Assembly: GCF_009730915.1 (NCBI RefSeq)
Contig: NC_052482.1
Span: forward strand, 20,304,345 to 20,368,344
Direction: 5' to 3'
Length of the DNA: 64,000 bases
From: Dioscorea cayenensis subsp. rotundata
Lineage: Eukaryota; Streptophyta; Magnoliopsida; Dioscoreales; Dioscoreaceae
Both the position numbers and the translations under genes were made by a program. This document shows positions 13,803 through 26,100 of this stretch, piece after piece. Positions within the stretch are counted from its first letter, which is position 1. Every line of letters starts with the position of its first letter. A model generated the notes under the pieces. The model did not search any database. It was not told the origin of the DNA and worked only from the letters and a program-made list of their open reading frames with translations.

Positions 13803-14300
13803 CTCCCCCGCCACCGTCACCGCGACAGCAAACCAAACAACACCGCCGCGATGTACCAAAACCAGTTCTCGACCAAACCCAATCCCAACCCAAATTCCTC
13901 AAAATACAGCCGTAAAACAACGAAACAAATCAAAATCTACAACCCTACGAACCCCTCATCACCAAATCGGAAGAAAATACAATCGAAATCCGGATAAAGA
14001 GCTCCAAAAAAACCCTAAAATTGGAACATCGGGGAACACGGAAAGGGGGATCACCGATCAGGGAAAAAGGATTGGAAACCCTATAAATCCTTCAAGAGAG
14101 AGAGAGAGGATTGAGGATTGGGGAGGTGGAACTGCAGCCCTTCTTCTCGCCGGCGTGGGTAGGGCTTTCCCAGTTTCTCTCCAATGGATTCGCTTGCGTT
14201 GATGGGTTGTGCTCTCTTTTTCCTTCTCTTCCGAGCTTTAGAAAAGCACTACTCTCGGACGTATATCGAGGGATTTAAATCTGGTTTGTTCCACCCTTTT
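13803..14300 (-). promoter_or_regulatory. SIZ1 5' UTR and core promoter region
   Basis: Upstream of the SIZ1 start codon (ATG at 13802-13800, minus strand). A short GAGA tract near 14095-14108 resembles the CT-rich leader tracts common in plant 5' UTRs. The plus-strand reading frames here are accidental products of an A- and C-rich leader. Transcription start not determined. Confidence 0.5.
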
Positions 14301-16660
14301 AAATCCGCGCCATGTCCGCATAATTGCGTATCTTCTCAGCACTAACGCCGTTAAATGCACCGTTAGTCCATTTTCCCTTTTTTATTTTTTCCTATTTTAT
14401 TTTTTTTATATTTTTCCCTTTTTTTTTATTTTTCTATAATTAAATTTGACTTGAGTATTAACTTTATATCTATGCTGATTAGAGTATATTTTTTGTTCAC
14501 ATTTTGTTAAAAAACATATTTATTTGACTTTGTTTGATAAATAATTAAATTTAATTATTGAAAAAAAATGAATTTTATCAAATGAATTTTCCATGCCATG
14601 AAAATATATTTAATTTGACATTTGAAATATTAATTTTGGTTCACAAAATGATATGTTTGTGTTTATGAGTTTCTCTTTTTAATGACTTTAAGAATTTCAA
14701 TGTTTTTGTTTTGTTGATTTTTTCAAATTTAGATTATTAATTAAGTCATAAATAAAAAACATTGTATCACAAATAAATAAATTGAATTTATGGATTGACA
14801 TATGTAGTTAGAAAATCCATTGATATCACGTCCTAAATTTTCATTAATTTTTGTAAAAAAAATCATTTTTTTTATAAAACAATGCATCTTTAATTTTTAA
14901 AAAAAAAGGAAAATGACACAAATTTTGGGAGAAATAACCCCCAAAAAAATTTTCAAAAGTCATACACAAAATACAATGGAAAGATTTATTTTATTTTTAT
15001 AATAATTGTAAACTATCAAACACACATTTTTATTATTATGGCTCCATTATGTATTATAAGAGAGTCAAACCTTGTGGCTCTCGAATGAAAGTCAAATACT
15101 TTAATTGCTCGACTGTTATGATAGTGACATAAAAAAAAATTCTCGCATTATGATTAAAATTATACATTTATGATAATGAATTTTTAGTCTATTGATACTG
15201 AGTTGTTTTACGTACCATGTTAATAAGGCATAAATCTGTTGAGATCAATAACTCCACACTTAATGTATATTTTTTATATGTCGCTTATTCACATATCGTA
15301 AAAAAATATATACATATAGATTTATTTTCATAAAATTTATACTTTATTTTTTATTAAAAAAACCCTAAAAAATAAGGGAGAAAAGGAAAATTTTAGCCAA
15401 AAAACTCTACCGTCAAAGTAAAACCTCTAGAAATTTTTTTTTATGAAAATTTTTATTAAAAAAAATTATTAATAAACTACAAATTTTGGGCAAGTAATAA
15501 TCACACTAAAAAATGAAGCAACCTTGGTGTGTTATTAATGTACGGATGGTCATGGGGAGCAATTACAATGAAGTTGCCATGTTCAACGAAATAATTGAGA
15601 AGTGTAACACAAAAATAGGAGGGTTTTTCACTGATTAAAGTGTGTAGACTCACTAATGGCAATTATCTTACAGCTGGTTTTTTTATTTATTTTTTATAAG
15701 ATGAACAAACTATGTCATGGCTGTATGTGAGTGAAAAATCTCTTTTGTAAAGTTATATCTTTACCAATAAAAAATATATTTATTCATTATGTATCCTAAT
15801 TTTTGTGAAAGCAAGAGTTAAACTCATTTTTCATACTCACTTTTTATATGAATGAAAAAAAACAAATATATTATTGAACCAAGAACCTTTGGCATTAATA
15901 TATATATATATTTTTTTTTGCCTCAATTCACAAAATAGAATGTTAGGAGACATATCTATGTATTTTATTATTTTTTTTAATACAACAATAATTTATCTAT
16001 TAAAAAAACCGGAGGTCAATTAAAAAATTACTTATGTGCCTTGTATATAGGTCATTATAAATTTACCTATTGTAAAAACTACACTTTTTTATAGCTATTA
16101 TTTATTTTTATTTTTTTAAATATATATTTGTAAATATTTTTTTTGACAAATAAACGACAAATGTCCCCCATTTAAAGGTATGTTAGGGACGTGCATGTGG
16201 GGAGCAGAGTTCAACGCCGACCCACATGCCCTCACCTTGCATGAACATAGAATTCGATCTCGGATCCTCTCCGAAACAAGATATATTTGTAAATATTCAA
16301 TATCAAAAAGCCTTATCATTTACTCTCATTTAGTTTTTTTATAATGTTTTTTTCAGTTGCTATTCGGATGTGTGTGTATATATATATATATATTAATATA
16401 TAATAATACAATGGTTTTATTTCAGCATGATGAAGAAAGTACCTACTTTTTGGAATAACCATAAAAAAAAAATCCCAACAAAATAAATTTATTTGCTTTA
16501 ATCTTTGACTACTATGAAACACATTCACATTAATTTGAATATCCTAACTAAACCAAAGTCACTAATTCACATTTGAAAATCAAAATATTTTTATTTGATG
16601 GGTTAAAATAAAAAATGACTCTTAAAAAAAAACACTAAATAAAAAAATAATAAAATACTA
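14301..16660. other. AT-rich SIZ1-SYF1 intergenic spacer
   Basis: About 2.3 kb of AT-rich DNA with homopolymer A and T runs and short TA runs (15898-15911, 16376-16392). No coding region recognised. A GC-richer island at about 16135-16290 stands out. On the minus strand it contains GATCGAATTC, which fits a Pol III B-box consensus, and it ends in a T/A-rich tail, so it could be a SINE or other dispersed-repeat fragment. That assignment is tentative. Confidence 0.5.
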
Positions 16661-16964
16661 AACCATAATGGGCCTAGCCCAGCCCAGTCCAACGAAGCTC
16701 AGCCCTTGGATCCATTACAAGCCCGGCCCGTTAAAACCCAAAGCGCGCTTTGATCTCATTCGATCTCTTTCTATCCCTCTCGCTCGGAGTTCTCCGCCAT
16801 CACCCACAGATCGAAACCCTCTCCCCGTCGCTCGCCGGCCATTCTCCGCTCTCCGATCATCTCCAGCTCCACCTCCCAATCTCCACAACCATCAACGAAG
16901 GGGCCGGCGGTGATCTCTCTCAACCTCTTCCACAATCCCCGTTCTAGGGTTTCATTGCAACCCG
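16661..16964 (+). promoter_or_regulatory. SYF1 promoter and 5' UTR with Site-II-like GGGCC/GCCCA boxes
   Basis: Clustered TGGGCC, GCCCA and GGCCCG boxes occur at 16670-16730, about 250-300 bp before the SYF1 start. Such Site II motifs are known from promoters of plant housekeeping and proliferation genes. A CT-rich leader (16755-16960) follows. The start at 16965 is chosen because it opens the conserved SYF1 N-terminus. Confidence 0.55.
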
Positions 16965-19900
16965 ATGTCGAACACCTCATCTGCAACACCATCCATGGCG
17001 GCGGTGGGAGCGATTTCTGAAGATCTATACCCTAGCCAAGATGACCTCTTGTACGAGGAGGAGATCCTTCGGAACCCCTTCAGCTTGAAGCTATGGTGGC
17101 GATACTTGGTGGCGCGCGCTGACGCGCCGTTCAAGAAGCGGTCGGTGATCTACGAGCGCGCCCTCAAGGCCCTCCCCGGGAGCTACAAGCTCTGGCACGC
17201 TTACCTCCGGGAGCGGCTCGACCAGGTTCGTCCTCTCCCAATCTCTCATCCTCTGTACGATTCCCTGAACAACACCTTCGAGCGCGCCCTTGTCACTATG
17301 CACAAGATGCCCCGCATTTGGACCATGTACCTCACGTCTCTCTCCGAGCAGCGCCTCCTCACCCGAGCTCGCCGTGCGCATGATCGCGCTCTCTGCGCGC
17401 TGCCAGTTACCCAGCACGATCGTATCTGGTCCTCCTACCTCGCTCTCGTCTCTCGTCCTGGCGTCCCTGTCGAAACTTCTCTTCGCGTCTACCGGCGGTA
17501 CCTCCTATTTGATCCATCCCACATAGAGGATTTTATCGACTTCCTTCTCTCCTCCGAACTATGGCAAGAGGCCGCCGACCGCCTTGCCTCTGTCCTCAAC
17601 GACGACTCCTTCCACTCCATCAAGGGCAAGACTAAGCACCAACTCTGGCTGGAGCTCTGCGACCTCCTTACCCACCACGCCAAAGAGATCTCCGGCATCA
17701 ATGTCGATGGCATCATACGTGGCGGCATTCGCAAGTACACCAACGAGATTGGCCGTCTCTGGACCTCCCTTGCTGACTACTATGTCCGCAGGGGTCTCTT
17801 TGAGAAGGCCCGCGACATCTTTGAAGAAGGCCTTGCCACTGTCGTCTCTGCCCGAGACTTTGGAGTCATCTTTGACTCCTACACACAGTTTGAGGAGAGC
17901 ACTCTCAGGGCTAAGATGGAGACTATGAGCTTGAAGGGGGATGACGATAAGGTTTCGGACAAACTGGTCCGTGATTACTGGTTGAATGACGATGATGATA
18001 CAGATCTGAGGTTGGCTCGGCTTGATCACCTTCTCGCTAGGTATCCTGAGCTGAAGAACAGTGTTCACTTGAGGCAGAACCCTCACAACGTAGAAAACTG
18101 GCGCAAGTGAGCTTCTTTCCTTTTGCAGTATTTTCTTGATGTCTCTCAAAAGTGTAATCATTTGATTTTAATTCTCCCTAATTCCAATATCCCAAATTCA
18201 TTGGCAATGCAGGCGTGTGCAGATATACATGGGCAACCCAATAAAGCAGATAATGACTTACACTGAGGCAGTGAGGACAGTGGACCCTATGAAGGCAGTT
18301 GGGAAGCCTCACACCCTGTGGGTTGATTTTGCAAAGTTATATGAAGTCCATAATGATCTTGCGAATGCCAGAGTGATCTTTGACAAGGCTACACAGGTTA
18401 ACTACAAGAAGGTTGATAACCTTGCCAGTGTTTGGTGTGAATGGGCTGAAATGGAATTGAGGCACCAGAATCTTAAGGGTGCGCTTCAGTTGATGCGACG
18501 TGCAACTGCAGAGCCTTCGGTTGAGGTCAAAAGGAGAGGTAATTTGTTACTAATTCCGTCGTTCGTTGTTTCTAGAGTTTTCTCTTGATCAGGTGCATGC
18601 CTGAGAGTGTTAAAAGTTATAGGATTGACCGCAGTCTGTTTTATTAACAGCAATTAAATTTATAGTCAAGGAACTCTTGCTTGATTGGTCGATTGGTATT
18701 CTGAAAACAAACATTCCCAATTATCTTGTCAATCTGGAACATCTCATCATAAGCTCAGAGAGTTATGAACTTTCAATCAGAATGGGCATGAGAGAATACT
18801 GCTTGAGACATATTGTGGTGTGTGCATGTTTATTCATTGATGTGCATGTCACTCTGTCGAGTTTGGATATTGGAGATATATCTATTGATATATTTTTACT
18901 ATTATTATAGTGAATTTTGCTCATCATAAGCTCTCTTAATTATAATTGTCAATCAGTCAACATAAGAAATACTGCTTGGGATGGATTGTGGGGCTTGTGT
19001 GATTAGACATAGATGTGTGTATCATTATGTCCAGTTTGGACAATGAAGATACGTCTATTGTGATCTTTTTACTGTAAATATTGTGAATTTGCACCTCATC
19101 CAAGATTCTAAACTGAATTCTCATTGGTTTTTTTTTCCTTTTTTATATTTGCACAGTTGCTGCAGATGGAAATGAACCAGTGCAGATGAAGTTGCACAAA
19201 TCATTAAGGTTGTGGAGCTTTTATGTGGATTTAGAGGAAAGCCTTGGGACATTAGAATCTGCCCGTGCTGTTTATGAGAGAATACTTGATTTGAGAATAG
19301 CCACCCCGCAGATTATACTAAACTATGCTGAGTTACTGGAGGTAAGAATTGCCAAAATGCACATCATTTTTCCCTAAGTTTATATTTGGTTTATGATAAT
19401 TTAGAGTCTCTATAATTTCCTGTTTTGTTCTTTAGGAAAAAAAATATTTTGAGGATGCATTCAAAGTTTATGAAAGAGGTGTGAAGATATTTAAATATCC
19501 CCATGTAAAAGATATTTGGACCACTTATCTTAAGAAGTTTGTGGAAAGATATAAAGCAACAAAGTTGGAACGTGCGAGAGAGCTGTTTGAGCATGCCATT
19601 GAAAAGGTACTTGATACTTTGTAGCTGCATCTCCCCCTCATCTATCCACTGAAGCCATATGCATGGAAAATTTACCTTATTCTGCAATCACTTGCTGTAC
19701 AATCTCATTGTTTGTCTGACATAGCCAATGCAGTAGGTTTTATGGGTTTCTTTGTTGTCATGCAATGCGGGAATGTCGAGGATTGTTACCTGAGAAAAAT
19801 GATTTTGCCTTGTAATGATCACTGTTGTGTTTTCATTGGGAACTCTAGTCTATTCAACAACATTTGGTATTTGAAGTTTTGACAATATTTTCTTTCTAAG

Positions 19901-21938
19901 GATTTCTTCTGTTGGCTTTCTTTTACAAAACTGTTTCGTACTAATTTGTTTCTTGACCGAAGTTTCTTCAACAAAATATTTTGTTTGTCACGTAGTGGGT
20001 AGCACAACAGTTTAAATCTGTGCATATGCCATAGGATCACGCAAAATCACTCACACTCACTTGCGTGTGCTTGCATACACACACAGATCCCTTCAACTAA
20101 ATATCTTGCTTGTCACACAACTGTTTCAATCTATGCTTATGCCAAAGGAACATGGCAGGCTGGCATGAATTAAAAATGCACAGTTTTCTATTGGTATTTC
20201 TGATCATTCCTAATTGATGTATTCAGTCACTAAGCTTCATTTTGTACACTGGTCTGATGAACTGTTCTTTTAATTACCACCATCAATATGAATATTATAA
20301 TGTAGGGAGACTGCAGTGTTTATGATTATGTTTCAGCTTTGCGGTCAAATTATGTCTCTTGAGTTTGTTTGGATATACTTTTCATTTTAGGTTTTTTTAA
20401 CCACTATTTGATGCTTTCTTTCAAGAGCAACCTTGGTTTTCTAAATTGTTAGCTTGACATAATGTATGTAATCCTTCCATCATCCTTCAAAATGTTCTTC
20501 TCCTGGAATGTATTATATATGTACATGTATATTTTGGATATTTTGAGGAACAAGGCTTATAGGACTAATCCCTCTTTTACCTTCCTCATTTCGGAATCAT
20601 AATTTACTACGTTGGACTCCTGTGATCATTGTTTTTAAGTTACTAATATCTCCTTTTTATCTCGCCTATTTTCAGACACCTCCAGAAGATGTGAAACCCC
20701 TATATCTGCAATATGCAAAGTTGGAGGAACAACACGGGCTGGCAAAACGAGCCATGCAAGTTTATAACCAAGCAGTGAAGGCTGTTCCTGCAAAGGAAAA
20801 ACTAGAAATGTATGAAATTTATATAGCTCGGGCTTCTGAAATTTTTGGTGTTCCAAAGACGAGAGAAATTTATGAGGTCAGATTCACTCTCCCAGTAGCT
20901 CAAACCATTTTATGCATTAGCTATTCTGATGCTATGTTAAATTTGCTAACAAAAAGAGGCTTTCAAGTAATTGATGTGGTTGCAGTTCATAAATTATTTT
21001 TAAAAATCGACCTGATTTTTTTTGTTTGCTTGCAAGAAAGCTTATTTTTTGCTCGGATGATGATGCCATATTTGCCTTTGATGTGATAAGCATGAAACCC
21101 TTACTAAAATAGCACTTCCCTTCACTAATATTACTTATCTGTGCATGTTGCAGCAAGCAATTGAATCTGGTCTCCCGGATGATGATGCAAAAGCAATGGC
21201 CATGAAGTACGCCGAACTCGAAAGGAGCCTGGGCGAGATAGACCGTGCTCGTGCTATATACGTGTTTGCATCACAATTAGCAGATCCACGATCTGATCCC
21301 ATTTTCTGGAAGAAGTGGAAAGATTTCGAAGTTCAACATGGTAATGAGGATACCTTCAGGGAGATGCTTCGCATGAGCCGTAGTGTCTCGGCTAGCTACA
21401 GTCAGGTATGTTTATCTGCCCATTTTAACATGGCAAGACTGGCGATAATCAGGTAGCATTTCTCTTATTTTGATTTGTATTTTTGCAGACACACTTCATT
21501 CTCCCGGAGAACTTGATGCAAAAGGACCAGAAGCTAAACCTAGAGACTGCAGTTGACACTCTAAAGAGAGCAGGGGTTCCTGAAGATGAAATGGCTGCAT
21601 TAGAAAGGCAGTTAGCTCCGTCTTCCACTGCAAATGCTAATGATGGTGCCAGAAAGGTAAACTTTGTAAGTGCAGGAGCAGACTCACAGCCAGGGGTTAT
21701 TCGTACACCTGATGGTGGAAGGAAGGTGACTGCAAATAATGAGGATATTGAGCTTCCTGAAGAAAGTGATTCTGATGATGAGAAAGTTGAAATTGCGCAA
21801 AAGGCTGTTCCGGCTGCTGTTTTCGGTGAGCTCGCACATCAAGTTCAGAAAGATAAAGATGCAGATTCTGCTGCCGAAAATGGCGGAAACAGTAGTTTGG
21901 GTGCTCTTGAAAGAATAAAGAGGCAAAGGAGGCAGTAG
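16965..21938 (+). CDS. SYF1: Pre-mRNA-splicing factor SYF1 (XAB2 homologue)
   Basis: HAT-repeat scaffold of the Prp19/NineTeen complex in the spliceosome; its animal homologue XAB2 also acts in transcription-coupled repair. Exons: 16965-18106, 18213-18538, 19157-19341, 19436-19606, 20676-20876, 21154-21405, 21489-21938. All junctions are GT-AG and in frame, giving 908 aa, near the usual length. The protein starts with the conserved acidic segment EDLYPSQDDLLYEEEILRNP and then shows tandem HAT units with W and Y spacing (KLWWRYLVARADAP, KLWHAYLRERL, DRIWSSYLAL, LWTSLADYYVRRG) nearly to residue 760. The tail is acidic (LPEESDSDDEK) and ends in a basic ERIKRQRRQ. Exon 1 is GC-rich and intronless for 1.1 kb; later exons are AT-richer. 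No defect seen. Confidence 0.96.
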
Positions 21939-22455
21939 TCTCACATTGCATGATTAGTTCGAACTGAGAATATTAGCATCCGAGCTGTACTGGTCGAATT
22001 ACCGGTGGAAGAGAACTTGTACATATTTTGCTTCTTAGTGCTGCAGTCGACTATTCTTGGTCTATTTTGAACCACTGGTATGTTAGATTAAGATATAGTA
22101 CTTTTGTTAGTTCTTATATAACAATTTTCTCATATAAATTATGAGCTTTCTTAGCTTCCAGTTTTACCACTGATTTAGTTGTCTTGACTTGGCTTATCAG
22201 TACTAATTGTTACTTGTTCATTATGATAATCAGGAATTTTGACACTAAAAGGTACTTAGAAGTTATTTCAGGGATCACTATGAAACTCTTTTTAATCTTT
22301 TTTGTGGATTTGTTTTTTATTTTCTTGTTACTTGTTAGTGTCTTTGATTCGCAAGTGAATTAGGTTCAAGAATTGAATCTTTTTAACTTAAGCGGTTGAT
22401 ACCAGACTCGCATTTTTCGTCAGACCTAAAATTTTCAAAATAATAATAATAATAA
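21939..22455 (+). other. SYF1 3' UTR and flank up to the MULE
   Basis: AT-rich sequence with no recognised coding region. It ends in a short (TAA)n tract at 22439-22455 that directly abuts the left end of the Mutator-like element. Confidence 0.6.
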
Positions 22456-23119
22456 GTGGAAATTGCCAAAAAAACCCTACTAACTTTTGCTAAATTGCAA
22501 AAACCCCATGGTTTGAATACTCAAAAACCCCTTCCTTTTCAACTCCATGATTTTGAAACCCCCAAAAGTGCATGCTGGCATTAAAGCGGAGTGTATTTAA
22601 AAATTTTATGGGACGAAAAATGCCTTGCGGGAAGTCGTGGGTCGCACCCATTTCGACGGTGTGAGAGGAAGTGGGTGGGTTTTCTTAGGCATTACAATGC
22701 TTGTCTTCTCTCAACTCGCGACTCAGACTCAACTCGCGTCTCCAGCTCTTCTCTTCCCACGGCGACTCTTCCCTTTCCAGCGTCTCGAAGAAGAAGTCCC
22801 GTGCAAGTATTCGAGCATTTCAGTCACTGCGAGTCTAAGGTATTCATTATGGTTTTTTGTTAACTATTACATTACGAAGAGACATTTTTTTCGGTTTTGG
22901 TTTGTGATTTTGTTTTTGTTGGAAGACATTTGAAGCTTTCGAGGGGATTAATCGAGTGGGGTTTTTGTTAGTCTCGAGGAGATGTCTCGGCTAGGGTTTT
23001 TTTGTTTTTGTTTTTACATTTTCGTCTATGTATACGATTGAAATGGTTTTCGATTGTTGTGCTTTTGTGTAATGTTTATAATCTACGTTTACCCTTTCGG
23101 TTGATATGGTTGCGGTTGT

Positions 23120-26100
23120 AAAAAAATGAGGTCTCCGTTTAAACAATGAGCTTTCTGGTTTAAGTTAGTTAGTCTCCGGTTTAATTATTTGTATCTACAT
23201 TTTTAATAGTATACGTCATCTGCTTAAAAAAATGATATCGGTGTTTAAGAGCCGAGTGTTTACTGGTTTAACAAATTACATTTCAGCTTAACAATGTCTT
23301 TGTTATTGTCGCGAGGCTTGTGATTATGGCGGTCAATCTAGTTTAATGGGCGATGCTACTTGACAGCAGTAGTGGAGACCGTGGGTCGAATCGAAAGTTC
23401 ACATGATCCCTCGACATCTGGGAAATCATCAGAAGGGACACCGTTCACGAGCATTCTTGAGTTGGAAGTCGTATACCAAGAGCGGGCCCTTCTTGACTCT
23501 ACTGCGGAGATACGATAACCGCACTAATAAATTCGGGATCGGGGAAAGCATCTCGACTTTCGAGCTCGAAGATGTGGCGATCGTTCTTGGCTGCGTTGCG
23601 ATGGGGGAGGCGATCGTGTTTTGAAGAAGAAAACACGGTCGACTTTTCGAAGAGGTATTTACTCGAAGGCGTCACGAGACACGAGAGACTCCATCGGGAG
23701 CAGCTCTTCAGAACTCGTTGGACGGAGGGAGAGCAGGAGAATTTTGCCAAACTCATCGATGGTGTATCTCACGGGTACAATCCTCTTCCCAAATACCTCC
23801 TGCTTTCGGTTCCTAAGCGGATCGTTGATTATGTCGATGATCTACCACGGAATGGGCGCTACGCATGGGCGCAAGCGACGCATGGTGGCTTATGGAGGAC
23901 ATACCACAAGCCGCTACCCGAGTGCAATCTAGATCTGCGGGGAAGAAGACCAACACGGGTATGTTAAGGGTTGCACGGTGGCGCTTAACATCCGGTTTCT
24001 ACGGTGGCCGGAGCCGGGAAAGAAAGTCCGTTCTACGAGATCCCAAGGATCGTTTGTGCTACGGTGAAAATACTTACAGGAAGCGAGCGGCGATAGAGAC
24101 GAGTTTGTCATCTCTCGAAGGAAAAGAGGTAATAATTCAAAAAAATATTTTGTTTAGCGTGAGACGTTAACGTTTAACCATATCATTTACCGTTTAACTT
24201 TATTCATCTATCGTTTAACATTATAACTTACCGGTTTAACTTTGTTCGACTACCGTTTAAACTTTTTAGTTTAATGTTTAATTTGTTTGTTCTATCGTTT
24301 AACACAATAGGTTATAACGTTTAAATATACTGAGTTACATGTGTAAATATAGTTTTAATTGTTTTAAACTAAATAATTTCGCTAAGATTGTTTTGCTTTT
24401 ACACATGCTAGTTTCCGAAATTTGGTTCGACGAATCTTGATGAAGAAGTATTTGTTCGGGCCAACCGGTCGGTCGGATGCTATTGCTCCCGGGAACCGCT
24501 TGCTCAAAGGCAAGATGAGAGGGCGACCTCTTCCTTGCGTCTTTCGGGCCGCCGTTCTCCCTGCTTCGGGGCCAAAAGCGCGTCGTCGAGGGCCAAGAAG
24601 CCCTCCCCACCCCGCCCGACGTGGCTTCCCCGACCGTGTCGACCCCGAACGTGGCGGCTCCCCTGCCGGCACTAAGCGAGGATGTCGCTGCAGACTCTCA
24701 TGCGAGGCTTGCGGATTTTGATGACCGAGTTCCCTCGGCATGTCGCTCGGGTGGAGGCGTTGGAAGGCCGGTCGCGATCAATCGATCGCGCTTCCCTTCA
24801 AACAAATGAAGCACCCGGGACGGATACGCCGTCGGGAGTTCGACGAGCGAGGACATCATCGGGGTGGCCCTTCAAAGACGGCCTCATTCGAAGAAGCTTG
24901 CAAAAAGAGGAAAACAATAATGCCTCCGTCTCCACCGCGTCTGCGGGTGACGATGAAATAATAAGCGGCATCATCGGCAGCAGCACCATCGGGCGGTCGA
25001 TGTTGTTAACGTTGATGACATGCCCATCACGGTGGAGGAGATTGAAGATGGCGCCGAGTTTGCAGCGGTGGAAAAAGATCGTCGACTACGTTGTTGACGA
25101 CATCATGCATACTGGTGGAGCCGTGCGCGAGCGATCGCGGCATCAAAGATGGACACAATCCATGAAGAAGAACAACCAGACAACGTTGTGTCTCCCATTG
25201 ATCTTTGCGCTGCGTGGAACTCACGGTTGAGAAGGTCGTTGAGTCTATCCTCAGCGAGTGGGAATTCACGGTGGAACCAACGGTCGACGCTGCTGCATCG
25301 AGGCGGACACAATCCCACAAGAACAAGAAGCATGTAAGGAAGTGTCTCCGGGTTGATCTTTGCAGTCGTGCCTCCCATTAAAGGAAGCGATAAAAAGTAG
25401 AAGAACTTGGAAAGTCTTCATTCGAAGAAAAAAATACGTTGCCAATCGCGCCTCAATAAGTACTGAGCGAGGGAGTTGATAAGGATCTTCCTCAGCGCCC
25501 TATGGACAAGTAAGTTTGAAGTTTTTTTATGATATTGTTTAAAACTGTTTTAGTTACCATTTAAGTAGGAGCGTTAACGTTTAAAAATTCTGAGATAACA
25601 TTTAACTTATAAGTGATACCCTTTTAAATATTACCGCTACTGCTTAAACATTCAATATAGAATTTAAAGTTTATACTTTAACGTTTAATTTTATACTTAC
25701 AACATTGTTTACATGTCTTTGTTCCGTTCAACCACGACGACTGCATCGTGTGGAAGAACGACTCGTCGAGCACCACACGGGCCAATCTATTCGACACGCT
25801 CGAGGGAAGGAGATGGTCACGCACGATGTGATGGGACGCGATTCGTATGTATCTTGCAAAAGCGATGAGCGTAGTGCCATATCGTTATAAGAGCGCGCCT
25901 CCATCACACGCCACTCGGCCTTGTTCATGTCAAAGCGAGGCGACGACGCACATGAATCCACGATGGCTATGATTGGAGATGCCGCGCGAACTTGCATGAA
26001 GTGGACATCGTCATCCTCCCGATAATTATGAGTGGCCACTTCCATGTCGTCGCCCCTGACAATGAAAAAAACAAAGAAATACATGCATTATTCTTCATGC

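Noticed and set aside
13527..14202. Overlapping plus-strand frames over the SIZ1 leader
   Set aside because: Lys/Asn/Pro-rich text from A- and C-rich DNA opposite a well-supported SIZ1 first exon; no conserved domain.
25728..26084. Minus-strand 118-aa frame read at first as an inverted C48 segment
   Set aside because: The plus strand at 26001-26066 gives a better C48 His-region match, collinear with the C-terminal part, so no inversion is needed.
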